Assembly: GCF_009602465.1 (NCBI RefSeq)
Contig: NZ_WBKP01000007.1
Coordinates: 49,068-113,067, forward strand
Direction: 5' to 3'
DNA length: 64,000 nt
Source of the DNA: Cumulibacter manganitolerans
Lineage (GTDB): Bacteria; Actinomycetota; Actinomycetes; Mycobacteriales; Antricoccaceae
This document shows positions 43,844 through 56,275 of the stretch, piece by piece. Positions within the stretch are counted from its first letter, which is position 1, and each line of letters opens with the position of its first letter. The position numbers and the translations under genes were made by a program. Below the pieces are notes generated by a model that was not told the origin of the DNA, made no database searches, and worked only from the letters and a program-made list of their open reading frames with translations.

Positions 43844-44719
43844 CTACCTCCCCGATCCCTGTGGTGTGTGGCTGGAGACCGAGCGGTCGCGGCGCAGGCG
43901 GCCGGTGCGCGCGGCGAGGATGTCGTCGCAGATCGCCTCGATCTCGGGATCCGAGACCCGGCGGACGCCGTCGGCGTTGATCACCATGCAGATCGGGAAC
44001 AGCCCGCGGGTGAGGTCGGGGCCGCCGGTGGCGGTGTCGTCGTCCGCGGCGTCGTAGAGCGATTCGACGAGCGCGTGCACCACGCCGGCCTCGTCGAGGT
44101 CCTTGTCCCAGAGCTTCTTCAGGGCACTCTTGGCGAACATCGACCCCGAGCCGATGGCGTGGAAGAGCTGCTCCTCGTAGCAGCCGCCGGTCACGTCGTA
44201 GCTGAAGATGCGGCCGGCGTCCGCGGGCTGGCGGTGCTGGTCGAACCCGACGTAGAGCGGGAGGACGGCCAGGCCCTGCAGCGCGATGGACAGGTTGCCC
44301 TTCAGCATCGCGGCCAGCCGGTTGGCCTTGCCGTCGAGGGAGAGCGTCGCTCCCTCGATCTTCTCGTAGTGCTCGAGCTCGATCTGGAACAGCCGGACCA
44401 TGTCGAGGGCGATACCGGCCGCGCCGGCGATCCCGATCGCGCTGTGCGCGTCGGCCGAGTAGACCTTCTCGATGTCGCGCTGCGCCACGAGATTGCCCAT
44501 CGTCGCCCGGCGGTCACCACCGATGACGACGCCGCCCTCGTAGGTGGCGGCGACGATGGTCGTGCCGTGCGGGGCGTCGATCCCGACCGTGCCCGGGGGC
44601 AGCGGACGTCGTCCGGGCAGCAGGTCGGGCTGGGTGCGCCCGAGCAGCTCGGTGAACGAGGAGCCGCCTTCGTTCAGGTACGGCGCGGGCAGGCCGCCGT
44701 GCAGGTTGTCGCGGGGCAC
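43844..44719 (-). CDS. prcB: 20S proteasome beta subunit PrcB
   Basis: 291 residues, the same length as mycobacterial PrcB. A 52-residue propeptide is followed by the self-processing site HG/TTIVA, making Thr53 the mature N-terminal nucleophile. [12 protein letters not shown] and the lysine-bearing strand, then [16 protein letters not shown], complete the active site. It forms the inner catalytic rings. GTG 44719 lies 5 bp from the pup stop and has only a weak ribosome-binding site, consistent with coupling to pup. Confidence 0.96.
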   Translation of the reverse strand: MPRDNLHGGLPAPYLNEGGSSFTELLGRTQPDLLPGRRPLPPGTVGIDAPHGTTIVAATYEGGVVIGGDRRATMGNLVAQRDIEKVYSADAHSAIGIAGAAGIALDMVRLFQIELEHYEKIEGATLSLDGKANRLAAMLKGNLSIALQGLAVLPLYVGFDQHRQPADAGRIFSYDVTGGCYEEQLFHAIGSGSMFAKSALKKLWDKDLDEAGVVHALVESLYDAADDDTATGGPDLTRGLFPICMVINADGVRRVSDPEIEAICDDILAARTGRLRRDRSVSSHTPQGSGR

Positions 44720-44723
44720 GGGG

Positions 44724-44924
44724 CTACTGTCCGCCCTTCTGCACGAACTGCTTGACGAACTCCTCGGCGTTGGACTCCAGGACGCCGTCGATCTCGTCGA
44801 GGATGGAGTCGAGGTCGTCGGACATCTGCTGGTGCGCCTGCGCGGCGCCGGGGGCCGGGGCCGCGGCGTCGTCGGGCTCACCGTCGCCGCCGGGGCGCTG
44901 GCGCTCGACATTCTCCTGTGCCAT
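44724..44924 (-). CDS. pup: Prokaryotic ubiquitin-like protein Pup
   Basis: 66 residues, ending GGQ: the C-terminal glutamine must be deamidated by Dop to glutamate before ligation by PafA. Disordered N-terminal half rich in Gln, Pro and Ala, then the Mpa-binding helix [32 protein letters not shown] 44924 follows an AAGGAG site. It sits between dop and prcB in the standard order. Confidence 0.97.
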   Translation of the reverse strand: MAQENVERQRPGGDGEPDDAAAPAPGAAQAHQQMSDDLDSILDEIDGVLESNAEEFVKQFVQKGGQ

Positions 44925-44958
44925 GTCCTGCTCCTTCTGTCGTGGTGCGATCGGGACG

Positions 44959-46464
44959 CTACGGTGCCGCCGCGAGCCGGTCGACCAGGTCGCCGGCGTC
45001 GCGTGATGCATCGAGCAGCTCGGCGACGTGGGCGTGGGTGCCGCGCAGCGGTTCCATCATCGGCACCCGAACATATCCTGGCTTGCCGGTGTCCAGCACG
45101 ATGCTGTCCCAGGACGCGGCCGCGACGTCGAGCCCGAACCGGCGGATGCACTCGCCGCGGAAGTACGCACGGGTGTCGGTGGGTGGGGTCGACATGGCCC
45201 GCTGCACGTCGGCCTCGGTGAGCAGCGTTTGCATCGCGCCGCGGTGCACCAGCCGGTTGTACAGGCCCTTGTCGAGGCGGACGTCGGAGTACTGCAGGTC
45301 GACCAGCGCCACCCGCGGGCTCGCCCAGCCGAGCGCGTCGCGGTTCTTGTAGGCCTCGAGCAGCCGGAGCTTGGCCACCCAGTCGAGGCGGTCGGCGAGC
45401 AGCATCGGGTCGCGCTCGAGCGCGTCGAGGGCGCCGCGCCACGCGGTGAGCACCTCGGCGGTCTGCGGGTCGAGGTCGTCGCGCATGAACTGCTCTGCGG
45501 CCTCGAGGTAGCCGCGCTGGATCTCGATCGCGGTCAGCCGGCGCCCGTCGGTGAGCTCGAGCCGGCCGCTGAGCTGCCAGTCGTGCGAGACCGCGTGGAT
45601 GGCCGGCACCGGGTCGCGCAGGGCCAGCCCGCGCGGGGCGACGCCGTGCTCGATCATCGCCAGCACCAGCGCCGTCGTGCCGAGCTTCAGGAAGGTCGAG
45701 ATCTCCGAGAGGTTCGCGTCGCCGACGATCACGTGCAGCCGTCGATATTTCGACGCGGTCGCGTGCGGCTCGTCGCGGGTGTTGATGATCGGTCGCTTGA
45801 GCGTCGTCTCGAGCCCGACCTCGGCCTCGAAGAAGTCGGCCCGCTGGGAGAGCTGGAAGCCGGGCTTGGTGCCGTCCTGGCCGATCCCGACCCGCCCGGC
45901 TCCGCAGAACACCTGCCGGGTCACGAAGAACGGGGTGAGGTAGTCGATCAGGTCGTCGAACGGTGTCGAGCGGCGCACGAGGTAGTTCTCGTGCGTGCCG
46001 TACGACGCGCCCTTGTTGTCGGTGTTGTTCTTGTAGAGCGTGACCTGTGGGTTGCCCGGCACGCTGCCGAGCCGGCGCGCGGCCTCCTCGACGACCCGCT
46101 CCCCCGCCTTGTCCCACAGCACCGCGTCGCGGGGCGTCGTGACCTCCGGCGCGGAGTACTCGGGGTGCGCGTGGTCGACGTACAGCCGGGCGCCGTTCGT
46201 CAGCACGACGTTCGAGAGGTAGGGATCGTCGGCGAGGTCCGTCCCGTTGTGGTCGAGCGCGTCGGAGGCGTTGACGTGGTAGCCGCGGGCGTCCGCCAGC
46301 GGGTCCTCGCCGACGAAGTCCCACAGCGGACGCCGGCGGGGCGTGTCGCTGGCGGCGTACGCATCGACCAGCTGCGCCGACAGCACCATGGGGTTGGCGG
46401 TGGGGTCTCCCGGGACGCTGATGCCGTACTCGACCTCGGTCCCGATGACGCGATGCACGCTCAT
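44959..46464 (-). CDS. dop: Pup deamidase/depupylase Dop
   Basis: 501-residue PafA paralogue. It keeps the metal-binding GTEVEYG and the catalytic aspartate Asp97 in [15 protein letters not shown], plus a flexible ADARGYHVN loop region (about 50-75) typical of Dop. It deamidates Pup-Gln and also removes Pup from substrates. The start codon shares one base with the mpa stop (TGATG), and pup follows after 34 bp. Confidence 0.96.
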   Translation of the reverse strand: MSVHRVIGTEVEYGISVPGDPTANPMVLSAQLVDAYAASDTPRRRPLWDFVGEDPLADARGYHVNASDALDHNGTDLADDPYLSNVVLTNGARLYVDHAHPEYSAPEVTTPRDAVLWDKAGERVVEEAARRLGSVPGNPQVTLYKNNTDNKGASYGTHENYLVRRSTPFDDLIDYLTPFFVTRQVFCGAGRVGIGQDGTKPGFQLSQRADFFEAEVGLETTLKRPIINTRDEPHATASKYRRLHVIVGDANLSEISTFLKLGTTALVLAMIEHGVAPRGLALRDPVPAIHAVSHDWQLSGRLELTDGRRLTAIEIQRGYLEAAEQFMRDDLDPQTAEVLTAWRGALDALERDPMLLADRLDWVAKLRLLEAYKNRDALGWASPRVALVDLQYSDVRLDKGLYNRLVHRGAMQTLLTEADVQRAMSTPPTDTRAYFRGECIRRFGLDVAAASWDSIVLDTGKPGYVRVPMMEPLRGTHAHVAELLDASRDAGDLVDRLAAAP

Positions 46465-48242
46465 CAGAGGTATTGGCCCGTTCCGTGCATCGTCTCGATC
46501 GCCTCGCCCGGGTTCTTGGACTTGTTCGAGATCAGGGTGCGGATGTAGACGATCCGCTCCCCCTTCTTGCCCGAGATCCGCGCCCAGTCGTCGGGGTTGG
46601 TGGTGTTGGGTAGGTCCTCGTTCTCGGTGAACTCGTCGAAGACGCTCGTCATCAGGTGCCCGACGCGCAGCCCTCGGGAGCCGGTGAGCAGGTAGTCCTT
46701 GATGGCGAGCTTCTTGGCCCGGTCGACGATGTTCTGGATCATCGCGCCGGAGTTGAAGTCCTTGAAGTACATGATCTGCTTCTCGCCGTTGGCGTACGTG
46801 ACCTCGAGGAACTGGTTGGTCTCGGTCTCTGCGTACATCCGTTCGACGACCGCCTGGATCATGCCCTCGACGGTGGCCTGCCGGTCACCGCCGTGCTCGG
46901 CGAGGTCGTCCTCGTTGATCGGCAGGTCGGCGGTGAGGTACTTGGAGAAGATGTCCGCGGCCGCCTCGGCGTCCGGCCGTTCGATCTTGATCTTCACGTC
47001 GAGGCGGCCGGGCCGCAGGATCGCGGGGTCGATCATGTCCTCGCGGTTGGAGGCGCCGATCACGATCACGTTCTCCAGCCCCTCGACGCCGTCGATCTCG
47101 GCGAGCAGCTGCGGGACGATCGTGGTCTCGACGTCGGAGCTCACGCCGGTCCCCCGGGTGCGGAAGATCGACTCCATCTCGTCGAAGAACACGATGACCG
47201 GCGTCCCGTCGTTGGCCTTCTCGCGGGCCCGGCCGAAGATGGTGCGGATGTGCCGCTCGGTCTCGCCCACGAACTTGTTCAGCAGCTCGGGGCCCTTGAT
47301 GTTCAGGAAGTAGGAGCGCGCCAGCTTGTCGTTGTCCGGCTCGTCGCCGGCGGACACCCGGGCCGCGTGGATCTGCTTGGCGAGTGAGTTGGCGACCGCC
47401 TTGGCGATCAGCGTCTTGCCGCACCCGGGCGGGCCGTACAGCAGCACCCCCTTGGGCGGCCGGAGGTGGTGCTCGGCGTACAGCTCGGCGTGCAGGAACG
47501 GCATCTCGACCGCATCCTGGATCAGCTCGATCTGGCCCTGCAGGCCCCCGATGTCGCTGTAGGAGATGTCCGGGACCTCCTCGAGCACGAGGTCCTCGAC
47601 GTCGCTCTTGGGGATCCGCTCGTAGATGTACGCCGACTTGCTCTCCATGAGCACGCTGTCGCCGATGCGCAGGCTGCCGTCGGTGAGCGGATCGGCGAGG
47701 TAGCAGACCCGCTGCTCGTCGGTGTGCGTCGCGACCAGGGCCCGCTCGGGACGGTCGTGCTCGTCGGTGAGGATCTCCTTCACGGCGACGACCTCGCCGG
47801 CGCGGTCGTAGCCGACGACGTCCACGACGTTGAGCGCCTCGTTCAGGATCACCTCGCAGCCGCGCTGCAGCACGGCCTGGTCGATCTCCGGCGAGATGCC
47901 GACGCGCAGCTTGCGGCCGGCGCTGAGGATGTCGACGGTGTCGTCGTCGTGGTGGCGCAGGAACACCGCGAACCCGTTGGGCGGGGCGGCGAGCCGGTCG
48001 ATCTCCTCGCGGAGGTGGGCGAGCTGCTCCTTCGCATCGCGCAGGGTGCCGACCAGCTTGTCGTTGCGCTCGGCGAGCGCCTGGGCGCGTTGCTGCGACT
48101 CGACCAGCCGTTCGGACACCAGCCGAGAGGACGCCGGACCCGCCGCGATCTTCGTGCGCAACCGGTCGATCTCCTGCTGCAGCAGGCGGACCTGGGTGGC
48201 GGACGAATCTCCGGGGGTGCTCGAGGGAGTCTGCTCGCTCAT
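46464..48242 (-). CDS. mpa: Proteasome ATPase Mpa/ARC
   Basis: 592-residue hexameric AAA+ unfoldase that recognises Pup and feeds the 20S core. N-terminal coiled coil (about 15-75) binds Pup; OB folds follow; AAA domain has Walker A GPPGCGKT and Walker [12 protein letters not shown] with arginine fingers in [18 protein letters not shown]. The C-terminus is GQYL, the proteasome-docking tail. ATG 48242 lies 6 bp after TACAGT on the minus strand with no clear leader, so the proteasome operon promoter is probably here and the extension to 48344 is rejected. Confidence 0.97.
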   Translation of the reverse strand: MSEQTPSSTPGDSSATQVRLLQQEIDRLRTKIAAGPASSRLVSERLVESQQRAQALAERNDKLVGTLRDAKEQLAHLREEIDRLAAPPNGFAVFLRHHDDDTVDILSAGRKLRVGISPEIDQAVLQRGCEVILNEALNVVDVVGYDRAGEVVAVKEILTDEHDRPERALVATHTDEQRVCYLADPLTDGSLRIGDSVLMESKSAYIYERIPKSDVEDLVLEEVPDISYSDIGGLQGQIELIQDAVEMPFLHAELYAEHHLRPPKGVLLYGPPGCGKTLIAKAVANSLAKQIHAARVSAGDEPDNDKLARSYFLNIKGPELLNKFVGETERHIRTIFGRAREKANDGTPVIVFFDEMESIFRTRGTGVSSDVETTIVPQLLAEIDGVEGLENVIVIGASNREDMIDPAILRPGRLDVKIKIERPDAEAAADIFSKYLTADLPINEDDLAEHGGDRQATVEGMIQAVVERMYAETETNQFLEVTYANGEKQIMYFKDFNSGAMIQNIVDRAKKLAIKDYLLTGSRGLRVGHLMTSVFDEFTENEDLPNTTNPDDWARISGKKGERIVYIRTLISNKSKNPGEAIETMHGTGQYL

Positions 48243-48373
48243 CACCCCACTGTATAGCGGGGCGGGCCGGGCGCGGGCGGTCCCGCGCCTGGGACCGATG
48301 TGACGGATGAATACTCCTGAGGCATCGGAGTGGCGACCCGGCAACGGCGCTGCCTGCGCTTACGGTGACAGGT

Positions 48374-51281
<2,908 letters not shown>

Positions 51282-51301
51282 GCTAGTTCCCCGGCGAGAA
51301 G

Positions 51302-51323
51302 TGTCGGTCCGCTCGCCTACCCT
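51302..51323 (+). promoter_or_regulatory. PafBC/RecA-NDp-type promoter of the RecB-like gene
   Basis: GTGTCGGTC at 51301-51309, exactly 8 bp, then TACCCT at 51318-51323, compared with the mycobacterial DNA-damage promoter TTGTCRGTG-N8-TANNNT. Seven of nine upstream positions match (the first and last differ) and the spacing is exact. The GTG start is 6 bp past the -10. Confidence 0.55.
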
Positions 51324-51329
51324 GTGCAC

Positions 51330-52211
51330 GTGCCTCAGATACCAGCCGAAGCCCCCGAGCGCGCCGTCACCGGCTCGTTGTCGCCGTCGCGCGCGGCCGA
51401 CTTCAAGACCTGCCCCCTGCTCTACCGCTTCCGCAGCGTCGACCGGCTCCCGGAGGCGCCGTCCTCCGCTGCGGTCCGCGGCACCGTCGTGCACGCGGTG
51501 CTGGAGCGGATGTTCGACCTGCCGCGGGCGCAGCGCACGCCGTCGACCGCCCGCGACATGGTCGAGCCGGCCTGGGAGCAGATCGCCGAGGCCGAGCCCG
51601 AGCTGCGCGCGTTGTTCGACGCCGACCACGACGGCACCGCCCAGGCCACCTGGCTGGCGTCGGCCCGCGATCTGGTGAGCACCTACTTCGAGCTGGAGGA
51701 TCCGCGCGGCTTCGACCCCACCGGTCGTGAGCTGCTGGTGGAGACCGTCCTCGACGACGGGCTGCTGCTGCGCGGCTACGTCGACCGGCTCGACACCGCG
51801 CCCGACGGCCAGGTCCGGGTGGTCGACTACAAGACCGGCGCGTCGCCGCGGGAGGCCTTCGAGGGCAAGGCGCTGTTCCAGATGAAGTTCTATGCGCTGG
51901 TCCTGTGGCGCACCACCGGCACGATCCCCGCGCAGCTGAAGCTCATGTACCTCTCCGACCGTGACGAGCTGCGCTACTGCCCCGACCAGCACGAGCTCGA
52001 GCGGCTCGAGCGGCAGCTCGCGGCGCTCTGGGCGGCGATCGAGAAGTCGCTGGCCGCGCGCGAGTTCCGGCCGAACCCGAGCAAGCTGTGCAACTGGTGC
52101 GACCACAAGGCGCTGTGCCCGGCGTACGGCGGCACGCCGCCGCCGTTTCCCGACGAGCACGCGCTGAGCTTCACCATCAACCGGCGCACCGAGAACCCCA
52201 CCGCCGACTGA
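51330..52211 (+). CDS. RecB-family PD-(D/E)XK exonuclease
   Basis: 293-residue nuclease of the Cas4/RecB type. The N-terminal LSPSRAADFKTCPLLYRFR carries the first iron-sulfur cysteine; the nuclease motifs are GTVVHAVLERMF (His), GYVDRLDTAPDGQVRVVDYKTGASPRE (Asp and Glu/Asp-x-Lys); and the C-terminal LCNWCDHKALCPAY holds three further cysteines, so a 4Fe-4S cluster is likely. Equivalent to mycobacterial Rv2119 by position beside trmI. GTG 51330 is leaderless behind a probable PafBC-type damage promoter, which fits a DNA-repair role. Confidence 0.88.
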   Translation: MPQIPAEAPERAVTGSLSPSRAADFKTCPLLYRFRSVDRLPEAPSSAAVRGTVVHAVLERMFDLPRAQRTPSTARDMVEPAWEQIAEAEPELRALFDADHDGTAQATWLASARDLVSTYFELEDPRGFDPTGRELLVETVLDDGLLLRGYVDRLDTAPDGQVRVVDYKTGASPREAFEGKALFQMKFYALVLWRTTGTIPAQLKLMYLSDRDELRYCPDQHELERLERQLAALWAAIEKSLAAREFRPNPSKLCNWCDHKALCPAYGGTPPPFPDEHALSFTINRRTENPTAD

Positions 52212-52325
52212 GCCGCCTCGCCGTCGTCCCGCCGGATAATTGAGCGATCGCTACATATGTGCGATAGTGCGCACACGTCAGCAGCACCGGTGGCCGGGCC
52301 ACCGCACTCTCATCCAGGGGGAAAC

Positions 52326-54050
52326 ATGGCCGAGTTCGACCTCGTGGTCCGCGGCGGCACCGTCGTCGACGGATCGGGCGCGGAGGGCTTCAGCGGCGAC
52401 GTCGCGGTCTCCGGCGGACGGATCGTGGAGACCGGCACGGTCTCCGGCCGGGGCAGGCGGGAGATCGACGTCGACGGGGCGGTCGTCGCGCCCGGGTTCG
52501 TCGACATCCACACCCACTTCGACGGCCAGGCGACCTGGGACAGCTATCTGCAGCCGACCTCGTGGCACGGCGTCACGACCGCCGTGATGGGCAACTGCGG
52601 GGTCGGCTTCGCGCCGGCCGTGCCGGCCGACCACCAGCGGCTGATCAGGCTGATGGAGGGCGTCGAGGACATTCCGGGCGTGGCGCTCACCGAGGGGCTG
52701 GCGTGGGACTGGGAGAGCTTCCCCGAGTTCCTCGACGCGCTGGAGCGCAACCCGCACGACGTCGACTTCGCGACCCAGGTGCCGCACGCGGCGCTGCGGG
52801 TGCGCGCGATGGGCAGCCGCGCGGCCTCGCACGAGATCGCCACCGGTGAAGAGGTCGCGATGATGGCGAAGCTCGCCGCCGAGGCCATCGAGGCGGGCGC
52901 GCTGGGCTTCTCCACCTCGCGCACGCTGAACCACAAGAGCAGCGACGGCGAGCTCACCCCGTCGTACCGCGCCGGCGTCGACGAGCTCGTGGCGATCGCC
53001 CGGGCCATCGGTGAGACCGGCACCGGCGTGCTGCAGCTCGTCTCGGACCTGCCGGTGAAGGACCAGTCCGAGTTCGAGCTCGTCACCAGGATGCTGGAGG
53101 CCTCGCGGCGTCCGATGTCGATCTCGCTGGCTCAGGGCGGCCCGAATCCCGACCGCTACAAGTCGATCCTGGCGTTCATCACCGAGATGAACGAGCGGGG
53201 GCACACCTTGCGCGGCCAGGCGGGCGCCCGGGCGATCGGCATCATCCTCGGGCTGGAGTGCACGCTGCACCCGTTCATGATGAACCCCGTCTTCAAGGAG
53301 ATCGCGCACCTGCCCATCGCGGAGCAGGCCGCCCGGATGTCGGATCCGGCGATGAAGTCCCGGATGCTCGCGGCCCAGACCGCCGAGAAGGACCCGAACA
53401 TCATCGGCGGGGAGCTGATCGACTTCTACAGCCACATGGTGTACCTGGCCGACCCGCCGGACTACGAGCCGGACCTGCGGACCCAGTCCCTGGCCAACCG
53501 GGCCTTCGCCGAGAACCGGACGCCCGAGGACATCGCCTACGACATCATGGTCGAGGACGAGGGGCGTGGAAAGCTCTACGCTCCCCTGCTCAACTACGGC
53601 CACGGCAACCTCGACGCGGTCCGCGAGATGCTGGCGCACCCGCACACCGTCCCCGGGCTGTCGGACGGCGGCGCGCACGTCGGAACCATCTGCGACGGCA
53701 GCTTCCCCACCACGCTGCTGCAGTACTGGGTCCGCGACCGCCCGCACGGCCGCCTCAGCCTGCCGTTCGTGATCGCCCGTCAGGCGCGCGCCACCGCCGA
53801 GGCGGTCGGCCTGCTGGATCGGGGCCTGCTGCGGCCGGGCTACAAGGCCGACCTCAACGTCATCGACATGGACGCTCTGCACCTGCACCGGCCCACCGTG
53901 CGCTTCGACCTGCCCGCGGGCGGCCGCCGCCTGCTGCAGCGCGCCGATGGCTATCGGCACACGTTCGTCAGCGGCGTGGAGGTCTACCACGACGGCGAGG
54001 CGACCGGCGAGCTCCCGGGCAAGCTGGTCCGCGGGGCCCAGTCCGTCTGA
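52326..54050 (+). CDS. N-acyl-D-amino-acid deacylase-like amidohydrolase
   Basis: 574-residue amidohydrolase-superfamily enzyme. N-terminal DLVVRGGTVVDGSG and PGFVDIHTHFDGQATWD (the HxH metal pair) are followed by the carboxylated/cysteine site region MGNCGVGFAP and later metal-site residues in GLSDGGAHVGTICDG. This pattern is that of D-aminoacylases and related dihydroorotase-like enzymes. It would deacylate N-acyl amino acids in the cytoplasm. AGGGGG precedes ATG 52326. The upstream ~110 bp gap has an AT-rich block but no clear motif. Confidence 0.86.
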   Translation: MAEFDLVVRGGTVVDGSGAEGFSGDVAVSGGRIVETGTVSGRGRREIDVDGAVVAPGFVDIHTHFDGQATWDSYLQPTSWHGVTTAVMGNCGVGFAPAVPADHQRLIRLMEGVEDIPGVALTEGLAWDWESFPEFLDALERNPHDVDFATQVPHAALRVRAMGSRAASHEIATGEEVAMMAKLAAEAIEAGALGFSTSRTLNHKSSDGELTPSYRAGVDELVAIARAIGETGTGVLQLVSDLPVKDQSEFELVTRMLEASRRPMSISLAQGGPNPDRYKSILAFITEMNERGHTLRGQAGARAIGIILGLECTLHPFMMNPVFKEIAHLPIAEQAARMSDPAMKSRMLAAQTAEKDPNIIGGELIDFYSHMVYLADPPDYEPDLRTQSLANRAFAENRTPEDIAYDIMVEDEGRGKLYAPLLNYGHGNLDAVREMLAHPHTVPGLSDGGAHVGTICDGSFPTTLLQYWVRDRPHGRLSLPFVIARQARATAEAVGLLDRGLLRPGYKADLNVIDMDALHLHRPTVRFDLPAGGRRLLQRADGYRHTFVSGVEVYHDGEATGELPGKLVRGAQSV

Positions 54051-54056
54051 GCCGCG

Positions 54057-54686
54057 TCACTGCGGGACGTCGAGCTCGCTGTCCCCGAGCTGCTCGCGCA
54101 CCCGCCGCAGGTCCGGCTCGGACGGCATCTCGTCCGTGACCCGCACGATGGCGGCGCCGATGTCGGTGCGATCGGCGGGGATCGTGCCGTCGGCGACGAG
54201 CAGCTCCACGACGTCACGCACGTCGTCGTCGCTGAGCCGGCGCCGCAGCAGCGCGATCAGCGGAATGTAGTCCTGCTGCGGGACACCGGCCGGGTAGCCC
54301 TTCTTGAGCCAGGCCGTGACGCGGGTGAGCAGGCCGTCCTTGGCGTCCGCGTCGGCGTCGGGCTGCTCGGCCTGGCGGTGCATCGCCGCGCTGCCGGCCA
54401 GCGGCCAGCCGCCCGCAGCGAGCCGCGCGGACACCCGCGCGATGTCGTCGGCGCTCGCGTTCTGGAAGGTGCGCTCGGAGATCACCCGCTCGATGTCCTC
54501 GCGGCCGATCGCCGCCTTGCCCTGCTCGGCGTAACGGCCCAGGGCGTCGACGATCTGGTCGAGCTCGGTGGTCGTCAGCTGCCGGTGCAGGATGCCCAGC
54601 AGGGCGACGTAGTCGCCGCGCGGTACCCCGTTCGGGTAGCCGGCGCGCAGCCAGCCGAGGATCCGGGTCAGGAGGTTGTCGGCCAT
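54057..54686 (-). CDS. DUF3349 protein with two copies of the domain
   Basis: 209 residues made of two similar halves: ILGWLRAGYPNGVPRGDYVALLGILHR (from residue 9) and VTAWLKKGYPAGVPQQDYIPLIALLRR (from ~122), each followed by a helical module ending near IGREDIERVI or IPADRTDIGAAIVRV. The family is DUF3349; single-domain members are known from mycobacteria (Rv0543c) and the function is unknown. It sits directly next to a small membrane protein and pitA, the same order as in M. tuberculosis. Confidence 0.88.
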   Translation of the reverse strand: MADNLLTRILGWLRAGYPNGVPRGDYVALLGILHRQLTTTELDQIVDALGRYAEQGKAAIGREDIERVISERTFQNASADDIARVSARLAAGGWPLAGSAAMHRQAEQPDADADAKDGLLTRVTAWLKKGYPAGVPQQDYIPLIALLRRRLSDDDVRDVVELLVADGTIPADRTDIGAAIVRVTDEMPSEPDLRRVREQLGDSELDVPQ

Positions 54687-54989
54687 CTAGTGCCCCTTGT
54701 CCTGCACGACCGGGAGCACGCCGTGGAAGACGACCTCCTTGCCGAAGCCCGAGGCCACGATCATGGCGATGCCGAGCGCCACCGCCCCGAGGACGACCAG
54801 GAAGCAGGCGATCCCGATCAGCCGCCCGATCGGGTGCGGACGCTGCTCGCCGGTCTCGGCCGCTCCGCCGGCTCCGTAGGCCATCGCGCGTACGCCGAGG
54901 GCGAAGATCAGCGGGAGACCCGCGCCGAACAGCAGGCCGGCCAGCAGCACCTTCCAGGCGCCTTCGAGGGCGAAGCCGAGATTGCTCAC
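54687..54989 (-). CDS. Small two-helix membrane protein linked to pitA
   Basis: 100 residues, two membrane segments (LLAGLLFGAGLPLIFALGVRAM and GIACFLVVLGAVALGIAMIVA). It corresponds in position and layout to mycobacterial Rv0544c, between DUF3349 and pitA. GTG 54989 overlaps the pitA stop (GTGA) and has a GGAAGG site. Unknown function; a PitA accessory subunit is a reasonable guess from coupling. Confidence 0.75.
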   Translation of the reverse strand: MSNLGFALEGAWKVLLAGLLFGAGLPLIFALGVRAMAYGAGGAAETGEQRPHPIGRLIGIACFLVVLGAVALGIAMIVASGFGKEVVFHGVLPVVQDKGH

Positions 54990-56224
54990 GATGCGACCTT
55001 CCGGGTGTTGGCGCCGAGGGCGGCGCCGTCCGGCGGGACGGTCGCGCTCCCCCACGCGTCGTTGACGTTGCCCGCGTCGACCGGGGCCTTGCGGGAATGC
55101 CGGTACAGGTATGCCGACAGGGCGGCGAGCAGTCCGAAGACGACGAGCGGGCCCGCCAGCCCGCCGATCAGGTGGCCGATCCACCACATCAGCGCCCCGA
55201 CGACGGCCGCGGCCGGCAGGGTGATCAGCCAGGCGGCCACCATCCGCCCGGCGACGCCCCATCGCACCTCGGCACCCTTCCTGCCGATGCCGGTGCCGAG
55301 GATCGATCCCGTCGCGACATGCGTCGTCGACAGCGCGAAGCCGAGGTGGCTCGAGGCGAGGATCGTGGCCGCCGAGGCGCTCTCCGCGGCCATCCCCTGG
55401 GGCGCGGAGATCTCGACGAGCCCCTTGCCGAGCGTGCGGATGATCCGCCAGCCGCCGAGATAGGTGCCCAGTGCGATGGCGAGGGCGCACGCGATCTTGA
55501 CCCACAGCGGCACGCTGCCGGTGTCCGACCACTCGTGGGTGGCCAGCAGCGCGAGCGTGATGACGCCCATCGTCTTCTGCGCGTCGTTGGTGCCGTGCGC
55601 CAGCGAGACGAGCGAGGCGGAGCCGATCTGTCCCCAGCGGAAGCCCCGCTCGCGGTACCGCTCGGAGACTCCCTCGGTCACCCGGTGGATCAGCCAGGTC
55701 GCGACCGCGGAGATGGCGACGGCGATCAGCGGGGACAGGAACGCCGGCAGGATGACCTTGCCGACGACTCCGTCGAGCTTGGTGCCATCGCCTGACCAGT
55801 TCACGCCGCCCAGCCCGAGACCGGCGATGGCGGCTCCGATCAGCCCGCCGAACAGCGCGTGCGAGGAGCTGGACGGCAGCCCGAGCAGCCAGGTCAGCAG
55901 GTTCCACACGATGCCGCCGCACAGGCCGGCCAGGACGATCAGCAGCAGCGCGTGCCCGCCGTCCGCGAGGAACTCGCTCCGGGGCGCGCCGTCCTTGCCC
56001 TGGATCTTGATCACCGCGTTGGTGACCGTCAGCGCGACCTCGACCGATAGGAACGCGCCGACCAGGTTGAGCACCGCCGACAGAGCGACGGCCACCTTCG
56101 GCGCCAGCGCGCCGGTGGCGATCGACGTCGCCATCGCGTTGCCGGTGTCGTGGAAGCCGTTGGTGAAGTCGAATCCGAGAGCGGTGATGACCACCAGCGC
56201 CAGAATGATCAGTTCCGTCGTCAC
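54986..56224 (-). CDS. pitA: Inorganic phosphate transporter PitA
   Basis: 412-residue low-affinity metal-phosphate:H+ symporter of the PiT family with 10-12 helices and the duplicated signature: DFTNGFHDTGNAMATSIATGALAP near the start and LAHGTNDAQKTMGVITLAL in the second half. GTG 56224 is chosen; a TTG at 56230 is possible. It imports phosphate in the same window that carries a PHO-box-controlled phosphatase. Translationally coupled to the small membrane protein. Confidence 0.94.
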   Translation of the reverse strand: MTTELIILALVVITALGFDFTNGFHDTGNAMATSIATGALAPKVAVALSAVLNLVGAFLSVEVALTVTNAVIKIQGKDGAPRSEFLADGGHALLLIVLAGLCGGIVWNLLTWLLGLPSSSSHALFGGLIGAAIAGLGLGGVNWSGDGTKLDGVVGKVILPAFLSPLIAVAISAVATWLIHRVTEGVSERYRERGFRWGQIGSASLVSLAHGTNDAQKTMGVITLALLATHEWSDTGSVPLWVKIACALAIALGTYLGGWRIIRTLGKGLVEISAPQGMAAESASAATILASSHLGFALSTTHVATGSILGTGIGRKGAEVRWGVAGRMVAAWLITLPAAAVVGALMWWIGHLIGGLAGPLVVFGLLAALSAYLYRHSRKAPVDAGNVNDAWGSATVPPDGAALGANTRKVAS

Positions 56225-56275
56225 GCTCAACAGTCTGGGCGCCGCGCACGGGTGCCGGAAGGGTTTCGGGCCGGC

